Source: an uncultured Paracoccaceae bacterium
GTDB taxonomy: Bacteria > Pseudomonadota > Alphaproteobacteria > Rhodobacterales > Rhodobacteraceae
Length of the DNA stretch: 64,000 bases
Reading direction: 5' to 3'
NCBI GenBank assembly: GCA_937916485.1
Contig: CALFSV010000036.1
Coordinates: forward strand, 109,241 to 173,240
Positions 26,791-33,400 of this stretch are shown here, piece by piece. Under the pieces are notes generated by a model. That model did not search any database, was not told the DNA's origin, and saw only the letters and a list, made by a program, of their open reading frames with translations. How positions within the stretch are numbered: position 1 is the first letter of the stretch; each line of letters begins with the position of its first letter. Position numbers and translations under genes: made by a program.

Positions 26791-28041
26791 TTATGCCCTC
26801 TTTGCCTTTACCGCATCGGATTGGTTCACCTCGTGCACCGACTTCGCCAGCTTGGCGATTTCCTTGCGGAGTGCGTTCTTGGGGATGCCATCGGACATCG
26901 GAACACCATGGTCAGCATTCTGACTGACTTGGCGACCGCCGTCGGGCAAAAGCACCTCGATTGAAATGCCAAGGGACTCGGCCAGACGCTTCACCCGGCT
27001 CTTGCCATTCAGGTCGGTGAAGCCCGGCGCCCGGTTCAGGATAAAGCGCAGCTTCTCGAACGGCAGGTCTTCGGATTGCAGCGCCCGCTTGAGCCGGAGG
27101 GCATTCTGTGCGGAACGCATGTCCAACTCGAGCATGGCAAAGTAGACGTGCGCGGCCTGAAGAACGGCCTCGGACCAGTCAATCATCGTGGCAGGAAGAT
27201 CGATGATGACGTAGTCGAAGTTGACCCGCGCCATCTCGATGATCCGGTCGATATCGGGCGGGCCGATCAGATCCAGCGGGATCATGTCCGTCGGCGAGGT
27301 CAAGACGTGAAGTTTTTGATTGTAGGACAACAACGCTTGCATGAAGGCTTCGCTGTCCATTGCTTCAGTATCGGACAGCAGTTCCAGAACGGCCTCGCGG
27401 CGGGGCAGGTCGAGATAGGTGGAGACCGTGCCGAATTGCAGGTCAAAGTCCAAAAGACAGACCCGCGGCGGGTCCGCTTTGTCGATGTTGGCCAGTTCCC
27501 AGGCAAGGTTCACGGCAAAGGTTGTCGAGCCCACGCCGCCAGCCATGCCAAAGACCGGGATAACAACGCCGTTGCGGTCGCCTGTGGCCTTGAGAGTGTT
27601 GCGCATCTCGGCTGAGACCGCCGGCTCTGGATCGGGTGTTTGCACCCGCTTGATGGCTTCGGCCAATTCCCCTTCGGGCAGCGGGTAGGGCACGAATTCA
27701 TCGCCCCCTTCGCGCAGCAGCTGGTGCAGGGCGCTCGGGCTCACGTCCTCGGCAATCAGGATGACCTTGATCTTGTTGGTCTTTGCTGCCGCGATGATCT
27801 CAAGGATCAGGGAAAGATCCTTTTCGTCCTCAGCGTCCAGGGCAATAGCCACGAATTCAAGCTGCGACGCGTCGGGCTGGTCAAGGAAGGCCGTCGCATC
27901 GTTGAACGTCAGGTCACCCCAGTTCTCGCCCAATGCCGCTTCCATATCTTCGATCAGAAGATCAAAGATCTGGACATCACGGCTGATGGTGCAGGCCACG
28001 ATTGGCTGCGGTTCAGGCTGAAGTGCTGCACTGGTGCTCAT
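26791..28041 (-). CDS. tadZ: TadZ/CpaE ParA-like localisation factor
   Basis: TadZ directs the Tad machine to its site in the cell. The 416-residue product has an N-terminal receiver-like domain (VACTISRDVQIFDLLIEDMEAA, about 10-130) and a C-terminal ParA/MinD domain. The P-loop is deviant, GMAGGVGSTT, with Ser where canonical Walker A has Lys, as often seen in CpaE proteins. LLDFDLQFGTVSTYLDLP and YVIIDLPATMIDWSEA follow. I choose the ATG at 28041 because GAAGGA is well placed ahead of it; an upstream ATG at 28062 is possible. A terminator upstream makes it the first gene of the tadZABCD-tadV unit. Confidence 0.92.
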   Translation of the reverse strand: MSTSAALQPEPQPIVACTISRDVQIFDLLIEDMEAALGENWGDLTFNDATAFLDQPDASQLEFVAIALDAEDEKDLSLILEIIAAAKTNKIKVILIAEDVSPSALHQLLREGGDEFVPYPLPEGELAEAIKRVQTPDPEPAVSAEMRNTLKATGDRNGVVIPVFGMAGGVGSTTFAVNLAWELANIDKADPPRVCLLDFDLQFGTVSTYLDLPRREAVLELLSDTEAMDSEAFMQALLSYNQKLHVLTSPTDMIPLDLIGPPDIDRIIEMARVNFDYVIIDLPATMIDWSEAVLQAAHVYFAMLELDMRSAQNALRLKRALQSEDLPFEKLRFILNRAPGFTDLNGKSRVKRLAESLGISIEVLLPDGGRQVSQNADHGVPMSDGIPKNALRKEIAKLAKSVHEVNQSDAVKAKRA

Positions 28042-28243
28042 TACATCAAATTCCTTCGTCATTCGGGCGAACAGGGATCTCCCCTGCAGTCTCGAGCCAC
28101 TCAAGCGAGCGACCGGACCTGTCCCATTGACGCTAAGGTCGTCGATGAACGTGACCAGATTGGGGCCGAAAAGCTGTAATTGTTTGGTATCGTGCTACGA
28201 TCAGTCGAAAGATCGCCTGTTGTTGATCGCAACCGCGAAAAAC

Positions 28244-28272
28244 AAAAAAGGCGCGCGAATCTGTCGCACGCC
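28244..28272 (-). terminator. Terminator after the OmpA-like gene
   Basis: On the minus strand, GGCGTGC (28272-28266) pairs with GCGCGCC (28256-28250), one pair being a G-U, and is followed by TTTTTTGTTTTT. It lies 20 bases past the OmpA-like stop and separates the rcpC-rcpA-ompA unit from tadZ, which must then have its own promoter in the 200 bases before 28041. Confidence 0.85.
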
Positions 28273-28291
28273 CTTTCTTCGTTGATAATTC

Positions 28292-28945
28292 TTACTGACC
28301 GGTTGCCAGCTCGCTGCCTGTGATGCCACCGATGGTTGGCTCAATTGCGGCACTGGCCACATAGTCACGGAAGATGATCTCGGCATACTTTCCGTTCAAC
28401 TCGCCCGGTGTATCTTCGACGAAACCCGAAACCTCGGTCACGGTGCGCCTGTTCGCTCGCTCGCGTCCTTCTGTAACGATCAGGGGCTGCGTCTCACCGC
28501 GTGATACGACGGCCTCAAGCCGGGACCGGCTTATGCCCTGTCGGGACAGGAAGGCGACCACAGCCTGTGCGCGGCGCATGCCAAGGCCCTGATTATAGGC
28601 GTTGGACCCGACAAGGTCGGTGTGGCCGTAGACCCGGAACCGGACTTCCGGGAACTGTCTGATGAAATCCGCCTGGCGGGCGAGGATCGACTGGGCCTGC
28701 TGGTCCAATGCCGCTGAATTAAACGCGAAGTTCACGGTCGTTGGAACCTCTGCGGCGAACCTTCGGGCCAGATCAATCCGGAATGCCTCGCTATCGCTGT
28801 TGATCGCGAGGTTCTGGTTAACGGCCGTCCCGAAAGCTCCGGCATCGCCATCAATGCCGACTTCGCGGTCCGAGATGGAGAACGCGCTGTTGTTGCACGC
28901 CGAAAGTGTCACGGCCATGGCCAGACCTAGAACAAGGTGTTTCAT
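28292..28945 (-). CDS. OmpA-family lipoprotein of the Tad locus
   Basis: The 217-residue precursor has a lipoprotein signal MKHLVLGLAMAVTLSAC, giving a lipidated Cys17. An OmpA-like domain (about 65-190) carries the peptidoglycan-binding features YGHTDLVGSNAYNQGLGMRRA and a NRRTVTEV block. Alphaproteobacterial Tad loci often encode such a protein next to the RcpA secretin, where it may tether the outer-membrane complex to the cell wall; that role is inferred. It follows rcpA by 15 bases and ends just before a strong terminator. Confidence 0.9.
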   Translation of the reverse strand: MKHLVLGLAMAVTLSACNNSAFSISDREVGIDGDAGAFGTAVNQNLAINSDSEAFRIDLARRFAAEVPTTVNFAFNSAALDQQAQSILARQADFIRQFPEVRFRVYGHTDLVGSNAYNQGLGMRRAQAVVAFLSRQGISRSRLEAVVSRGETQPLIVTEGRERANRRTVTEVSGFVEDTPGELNGKYAEIIFRDYVASAAIEPTIGGITGSELATGQ

Positions 28946-28960
28946 CGCGTTGCGCCCTCC

Positions 28961-30382
28961 TCAATCAAGCACGTAGCCGTAGGACCCGCTAAAGTCCTGC
29001 CGCGCCACTTCCCCAGCACCACCGGTGGTGGGGCCGTCGTTGGCAACACGGCCGAACAGGAACAGATCGGCTTCGCTTGGCGGCCGGACCCGGTCGGTCG
29101 GCAGGGCATAGACCTCTCCGCGTGTCGGCGTGACAAGGTGCGGCGTGACGATGATGACCAGTTCGGTCTGCTGCCGGGCATAGTCCGCGCTGCGGAACAA
29201 TGCGCCAAGGACAGGGATATCGCCCAGCCATGGCACCTGGCCTGCCAGGTCGCGGAAGTCGTCCTGCAAGAGGCCTGCAATTGCAAAGCTTTCGCCATCG
29301 CGCATCTCGACCGTGGTCGAGGTTTCGCGGCGACGGAACGCGTCGACTGTAAAGTTACCCTGCGTGATGCCGTTAGAGGGGTCGATCGACGACACCGCGG
29401 CTTCGATCTCAAGGTTGATCAGGTCACCGTCAACGACACGGGGCACAAAGTTCAGTTCAACACCAAAAGGCTTGTACTCGATCGTGATCGTGCCGCTGTC
29501 CTGGCTGACCGGAACAGGATATTCGCCACCGGCGAGGAACCGGGCCTCCTGACCGCTCAAAGCGGTAAGGTTAGGTTCGGCGAGTGTGCGGACCATGCCG
29601 CGTGATTCCAACGCTTCAAGCAGGATGCCAACCTCGATCCCACCGGCGTTGAAGCCAAGAAGCATTGCGCCGTTGTTTTGGCTGGTGCTGGGCACGTTTC
29701 CGGTGAAGGCGTTTGCGATTGCGCCGGATGTGTTAAGCGTGTTCGTGCCAGAGCTTACGCCAAGATCGCCGCCCAGACCGACACCACCAAGGGCCAGAGA
29801 GGATGAAAGCGACTGGCTGACGGACCGCTGCATTTCGGCAAACTGGACCCTCAGCATGACTTGCTGTGTGCCCCCGACGGTCATCAGGTTCGAAACACGG
29901 TCCGGCGCATAACGCTGAGCGAGTTCAAGGGCCCGGTCAAGCTTCGCTATCGAACTTACCGTGCCTGAAAGAACGATGCCGCTGTTGGCTGTTCTGACTT
30001 CGATCGGCTCTCCGGGCAGGATCTGCTCAAGCCGCTCTTTGAATTCTGCGATGTCGGGGGTGACGTGCACTTCGACATTGGTGATCAGGCTACCATCGGC
30101 GCCAAGGATCGTCAGTGTGGTGCGCCCCGGCTCTTTGCCCAGCACATAGATGGTGCGGTCGGACAGCGACGAGATGTCCGCGATGCCCGGGTTTGCGATC
30201 GAAAGCTCTGCGAATGGAACGTCACTTTCGACGACCACGGCCCGGTTCATAGGGACCTGAAGCGCCGATGACGGCGCTCCACGCAGAATGCTTAGCGTTT
30301 CCGCATGCACACTGGCGGGTGCCGAAGCAAACGCCAAAGTTAGGCCAGCCAATGCCGCCTTGATAAACCTGTCATATTTCAT
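28961..30382 (-). CDS. rcpA: RcpA/CpaC outer-membrane secretin
   Basis: RcpA forms the outer-membrane channel through which the Flp pilus passes. The 473-residue precursor starts MKYDRFIKAALAGLTLAF with a signal peptide ending SVHA. A BON-like/N-terminal domain follows (VPMNRAVVVESDVPFAELSIANPG, LPGEPIEVRTANSGIVLSG). The secretin core (about 190-420) contains MLRVQFAEMQRSVSQ, FLAGGEYPVPVSQ, VVDGDLINLEIEAAVSS and a final VPWLGDIPVLGALFRS. The open frame continues to 30529, but only the ATG at 30382, after GGAGAGGCAGG, gives a signal peptide. Confidence 0.95.
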   Translation of the reverse strand: MKYDRFIKAALAGLTLAFASAPASVHAETLSILRGAPSSALQVPMNRAVVVESDVPFAELSIANPGIADISSLSDRTIYVLGKEPGRTTLTILGADGSLITNVEVHVTPDIAEFKERLEQILPGEPIEVRTANSGIVLSGTVSSIAKLDRALELAQRYAPDRVSNLMTVGGTQQVMLRVQFAEMQRSVSQSLSSSLALGGVGLGGDLGVSSGTNTLNTSGAIANAFTGNVPSTSQNNGAMLLGFNAGGIEVGILLEALESRGMVRTLAEPNLTALSGQEARFLAGGEYPVPVSQDSGTITIEYKPFGVELNFVPRVVDGDLINLEIEAAVSSIDPSNGITQGNFTVDAFRRRETSTTVEMRDGESFAIAGLLQDDFRDLAGQVPWLGDIPVLGALFRSADYARQQTELVIIVTPHLVTPTRGEVYALPTDRVRPPSEADLFLFGRVANDGPTTGGAGEVARQDFSGSYGYVLD

Positions 30383-30537
30383 GTGACCTGCCTCTCCGAT
30401 CACTACTGCAAGCGGGAGTTTTTCCCGTCGTTCAGTACAGACTGACCGCAAGAGGGCTTTTTTGCAAGAATCAATGTCTTGCCGCTTCAATCTAATGTGG
30501 ATAACCCGCAACAGTTGTCCGAAGGGCACAATAGAAT

Positions 30538-30560
30538 GAGCGCGCCATTTCGGCGCGCTC
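30538..30560 (-). other. Perfect hairpin between rcpC and rcpA
   Basis: GAGCGCGCC pairs perfectly with GGCGCGCTC around five bases, about 40 bases past the rcpC stop and 155 bases before the rcpA ATG. Only a mixed ATTCTATT follows on the minus strand, so it would be a poor terminator. It may be an attenuator or an mRNA processing/stability hairpin setting the rcpC to rcpA ratio. Confidence 0.5.
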
Positions 30561-30597
30561 TAATTAAAGCAGTCATGTTTTGGTCAATTAACCTTGG

Positions 30598-31458
30598 TCA
30601 GTTGGTGCAGGGGATCGGAATTTCCACTACGTCTGCGCCGCGCCGTGTCCGAATGGTGCAAACCCTTTCCATCTCGGGTGCGGCCTCAACTGTGCGCTGT
30701 TCTTCCTCAATACCCAGAAGGCTGCGTTGGTTAACTTCGATGGCTTCGGCAACAGTATCATCCGTCAAACCGACAAGTGACAGTGACAGTTTGCCCGTCG
30801 CCTGTGCCTGAGCAAGGTTCGCAACCTGCTGCGGCGTCACCTCGACTGTAACCGTCCGGGCGACCTGCGCGCCAGAACGGTCCGCGCTGGACGTCTGGTC
30901 GACCGCCACGAGCGGCAATGCAGTTTCGATCAACTGGGTCACATCCTGGCCATTCTGGGCGCCGGTGCGGACAGAACCGGTCCAATAGACGTCAACGCGA
31001 TCCCCCGGACGCAAGAAACCGGAGACGCCCGAAGCGACATCGACCGAAATCGTGAAGGCACGCATGCCGGGCGCAAGGCGCGTCGTGATCCCTGCAGATT
31101 CACCCGGTTCCGTTACCTTGACAGCCAAGACCGGCTCGTTCGGCTCCATCTGCCGGATGACGATACGGGGCACATCGGTGCCGCGAGGGAACAGTTCCTC
31201 TGCGGTGCGGTACACACCCTCGGGCAGGAATGGTTCTGCATAGCGCACCATGATCAGGTCATCGGTTGTAAGGGGCTCGCCATAGCCGATGGTCCGTTTG
31301 ACGGCGATGACATCGACCGTCGGGACCTGGGCCGCGGCTGCCGCCCGCTCGCGGGCAAGCGCGGCGCCTTGTTGCTCAAAGTAGCCCTGAACCATGTAGA
31401 CAGCAAAGCCTGCAAGCCCAAGTCCGATGATTAACACAAGTCCAAATACTGCTCTCAT
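30598..31458 (-). CDS. rcpC: RcpC/CpaB pilus assembly protein
   Basis: RcpC is a periplasmic Tad component that interacts with the secretin complex. The 286-residue product has an N-terminal membrane anchor (VFGLVLIIGLGLAGFAVYMV). A SAF-type domain follows (IAVKRTIGYGEPLTTDDLIMVRY, GTDVPRIVIRQMEPNEPVLAVKV, APGMRAFTISVDVASGVSGFLRPGDRVDVYW). A beta-rich RcpC domain lies near 150-240, and a C-terminal tail ends in two Cys residues. It is the first gene of the rcpC-rcpA-ompA unit, downstream of the pilin terminator. Confidence 0.93.
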   Translation of the reverse strand: MRAVFGLVLIIGLGLAGFAVYMVQGYFEQQGAALARERAAAAAQVPTVDVIAVKRTIGYGEPLTTDDLIMVRYAEPFLPEGVYRTAEELFPRGTDVPRIVIRQMEPNEPVLAVKVTEPGESAGITTRLAPGMRAFTISVDVASGVSGFLRPGDRVDVYWTGSVRTGAQNGQDVTQLIETALPLVAVDQTSSADRSGAQVARTVTVEVTPQQVANLAQAQATGKLSLSLVGLTDDTVAEAIEVNQRSLLGIEEEQRTVEAAPEMERVCTIRTRRGADVVEIPIPCTN

Positions 31459-31856
31459 TTTGCTCTACTTTCATTTCCAGTTGGTCGTCTGAATATGAGA
31501 CGACGGTTGGAACGACGGCGTCCTTTGGTTGGTTTCCCAATGCCTCAGCGGGCCAAGAAGCCCCTTATTCCAGTTTGAAGACGACCCAAAGCTCGCACCA
31601 TGAAGCCTGAGGTGATGACCACCCGGCCAGGGAGATTGCGGCGTCTTCCTCTTTCAAGATTTGAACACACGAATGCGTCATAGGGTTCCTGTCCTCACTG
31701 GTCCGCAAAAATTAGGCGGTCGACAACCATTGTGCTTTGGGATTCTGGCAACAATTAGTCATCATTGCAGCGGACTCCGGATCACTGTTTGAATCCTTGA
31801 ACAAACAGTGGAGACGAAGGGCAGTGGGTCCTGATCAAATCTACTGAAGGCAAATG
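31459..31856. other. Gene-free region between flp genes and rcpC
   Basis: About 400 bases without a credible gene on either strand. It must hold the rcpC promoter on the minus strand. Visible structure: an inverted repeat GTCGTCT/AGACGAC (31484-31490 with 31498-31504) 26 bases upstream of the rcpC ATG, overlapping two direct copies of ACGACGG (31500-31506 and 31512-31518). A longer inverted repeat CACTGTTTG/CAAACAGTG lies at 31783-31791 with 31802-31810. I see no tRNA or recognisable small RNA. Confidence 0.5.
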
Positions 31857-31885
31857 AAAAAAGCCGCGCTCAACAGCGCGGCTTT
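31857..31885 (-). terminator. Strong terminator after the flp cluster
   Basis: On the minus strand, AGCCGCGCT pairs perfectly with AGCGCGGCT around GTTG and is followed by six T. It lies about 20 bases after the stop of the last pilin gene and should end the four-pilin transcript. Confidence 0.92.
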
Positions 31886-31905
31886 CGGGTTCATGGCTAT
31901 ATCTA

Positions 31906-32094
31906 TTAGAACGCCATGGTCGGGATTTCGGTCTGAAGCTCTTGGTCGATGTTCGACGCCATGACCTCGGCACCGTTGGAAACGGAGGTCAGAACTGCAG
32001 CGCCCAGGCCTACGATTGCTGCGGTCAGGACGACCCAGTCAACAGTCACGGCACCAGCTTCGTTTGCACGGAAAGATTTGATAAAGTTGAGCAT
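31906..32094 (-). CDS. flp: Flp-type pilin, copy 4
   Basis: A 62-residue Flp prepilin. Residues 1-14 (MLNFIKSFRANEAG) form the leader. Cleavage after Gly14 would give a 48-residue pilin starting AVTVDWVVLTAAIVGLG, with a hydrophobic helix and a polar tail ending EIPTMAF. The usual Glu5-Tyr6 of mature Flp pilins is Asp5-Trp6 here, a conservative change shared by all four copies. AGGAA precedes the ATG. The gene is last in the cluster, followed by a strong terminator. Of the four copies it differs most at residues 32 (Ala) and 13 (Ala). Confidence 0.88.
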   Translation of the reverse strand: MLNFIKSFRANEAGAVTVDWVVLTAAIVGLGAAVLTSVSNGAEVMASNIDQELQTEIPTMAF

Positions 32095-32176
32095 TGGAAA
32101 ATTCCTAGTAGTTAGTTTGGTTGGTAGGGCTAAATAAGGAAGATGCCACTTTGGACATCAGCCATGGTGAAGCAGG

Positions 32177-32200
32177 CCAGAACCGTGGATTGGGTTCGGG
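32177..32200 (-). other. Hairpin downstream of flp copy 3
   Basis: CC-GAACC and GGTTC-GG can pair (32177-32184 with 32193-32200, one mismatch), starting 22 bases past the stop of the copy 3 pilin gene. No T-run follows on the minus strand, so I read it as a stability or processing hairpin rather than a terminator. Confidence 0.4.
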
Positions 32201-32221
32201 CTTTTGGATCAGTCGTTGGGT

Positions 32222-32410
32222 TTAGAAAGCGACTGAAGGAATCTCCGTCTGCAACTCTTGGTCGATGTTCGACGCCATGATCTCAGCACCGTTGGATACG
32301 GAGGTGAGAACGGCAATGCCCAGGCCCACGATGGCTGCGGTCAAAACGACCCAGTCAACAGTTACGGCACCGTCTTCGTCAGCGGAGAAGCTTTTTGTAA
32401 AATTTAGCAT
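32222..32410 (-). CDS. flp: Flp-type pilin, copy 3
   Basis: A 62-residue Flp prepilin (leader MLNFTKSFSADEDG, mature protein from Ala15, with AVTVDWVVLTAAIVGLG and tail ending EIPSVAF). It differs from copy 2 mainly in leader residues and the C-terminal end. CAGGAG lies eight bases ahead of the ATG. Downstream bases 32206-32216 (GGATCAGTCGT) are identical to those after copy 2, which supports a tandem duplication including 3' flank. Confidence 0.88.
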   Translation of the reverse strand: MLNFTKSFSADEDGAVTVDWVVLTAAIVGLGIAVLTSVSNGAEIMASNIDQELQTEIPSVAF

Positions 32411-32472
32411 AGAATAACTCCTGGTATGTAAAAGACGATGACACCGCTTAGGACCTCGTTAGAGGGGAAGGC

Positions 32473-32500
32473 GGCCAGACCCTGTTTGGCAGATCTGGCC
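32473..32500 (-). other. Hairpin downstream of flp copy 2
   Basis: GGCCAGA and TCTGGCC pair perfectly (32473-32479 with 32494-32500) around 14 bases, 20 bases after the stop of the copy 2 pilin gene. There is no T-run, so partial termination is unlikely; protection of the upstream pilin mRNA from 3' decay is a reasonable guess. Confidence 0.5.
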
Positions 32501-32519
32501 ATGGGATCAGTCGTCCAGA

Positions 32520-32708
32520 TTAGAAAGAGATTGTTGGGACGGCAGTCTGCAGTTCTTGGTTGATGTTCGATGCCATGATCTCGGCGCCGTTCGACACGGA
32601 AGTAAGAACTGCAATGCCCAGACCTACGATGGCTGCGGTCAGAACGACCCAGTCAACAGTCACGGCACCGTCTTCGTCTGCATGGAAGGCCTTGATAAAG
32701 TTAAGCAT
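32520..32708 (-). CDS. flp: Flp-type pilin, copy 2
   Basis: A 62-residue Flp prepilin (leader MLNFIKAFHADEDG; mature segment AVTVDWVVLTAAIVGLGIAV; tail ending AVPTISF). GAGGAAG precedes the ATG. The hydrophobic core and SVSNGAE segment are identical to the other copies, so selection on the assembled filament is strong. It shares 3' flanking sequence with copy 3. Confidence 0.88.
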   Translation of the reverse strand: MLNFIKAFHADEDGAVTVDWVVLTAAIVGLGIAVLTSVSNGAEIMASNINQELQTAVPTISF

Positions 32709-32812
32709 AATATTCTTCCTCAGGTTTAAAATGGATGGTGCTTCAAGAGCACCGAAGAAAACGAGTTGATTTGAAAACCATGTAAAAGGGATAGCCTAAA
32801 AAAATCTTGGGT

Positions 32813-32842
32813 GAGCCAGGTTTGATCGTCTAATCCTGGCTC
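32813..32842 (-). other. Hairpin downstream of flp copy 1
   Basis: GAGCCAGG and CCTGGCTC pair perfectly (32813-32820 with 32835-32842) around 14 bases, 19 bases past the stop of the first pilin gene. As with copies 2 and 3, no T-run follows on the minus strand. Confidence 0.5.
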
Positions 32843-32860
32843 CTTCGTCTCGCGCTTCGC

Positions 32861-33049
32861 TTAGAACGTTACGGTTGGGACCGCTGTCGTAAGCTCGCGT
32901 CCGATGTTCGAAGCCATCCGCTCCGCACCATTGGACACCGAGGTCAAAACAGCTATGCCTAGGCCTACGATAGCGGCGGTCAGCACAACCCAGTCAACAG
33001 TCACAGCTCCGTCTTGTTCGTCACGAAAGCACTTGATAAAGTTCAACAT
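32861..33049 (-). CDS. flp: Flp-type pilin, copy 1
   Basis: A 62-residue Flp prepilin, first of four tandem copies in transcription order. The leader is MLNFIKCFRDEQDG and the mature helix AVTVDWVVLTAAIVGLGIAV; the tail GRELTTAVPTVTF is more basic than in the others. The ATG at 33049 follows AGGAGGG with eight bases spacing, the best ribosome site of the set, so I prefer it to the in-frame ATG at 33076. It may be the major pilin, but that cannot be told from sequence. Confidence 0.87.
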   Translation of the reverse strand: MLNFIKCFRDEQDGAVTVDWVVLTAAIVGLGIAVLTSVSNGAERMASNIGRELTTAVPTVTF

Positions 33050-33400
33050 TCTTAAAGCCCTCCTCAGGGTTGTCACTCGTTACTACCCTCTGGATCATCT
33101 CGGACCGGCCTCTTCTTGGCCCAATCCCCGTCTGGGATGAGTGGATATAGCCCTTCGAATGCGGCGGCATTGGGGCCTGTTTCGATCTTTTTCAAAGCGT
33201 CGACGTTTTCTTCATTAATTTCTCAAGTAAATGAAAATAAAGCGAAATGGTCGAATATTTCTTGTCGAAAATCGGGCCAAACCGCCCTGTGCGTGTCGTT
33301 TGCACCCTATAGTTGCAGCATTCTTTCAACGCTATCTGGTCTGATTGCTTCCAATGCATAATACTTTACCCAACAAGAAACTGAGGCAGGACACGCGCGC
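33050..33400. other. Divergent intergenic region, flp / lytic transglycosylase
   Basis: About 350 bases separating two divergent units. Short frames cross it but none has pilin-like, signal-peptide or family features. The stretch 33190-33250 is AT-rich (TTAATTTCTCAAGTAAATG) and probably belongs to the flp promoter. I looked for a CtrA site (TTAA-N7-TTAA) and found only one half-site. Confidence 0.45.

Noticed and set aside
31459..31856. Possible tRNA or small RNA in the flp-rcpC gap
   Set aside because: No cloverleaf or terminator-ended short transcript could be recognised; only isolated inverted repeats are present.
33190..33250. Possible CtrA site upstream of the flp genes
   Set aside because: Only one TTAA half-site is present; the second half at the required spacing is missing.
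33116..33361. An 81-codon frame in the flp/transglycosylase intergenic region
   Set aside because: It has no ribosome site, signal peptide or family features; its Ser-rich, hydrophobic composition differs from neighbouring genes.
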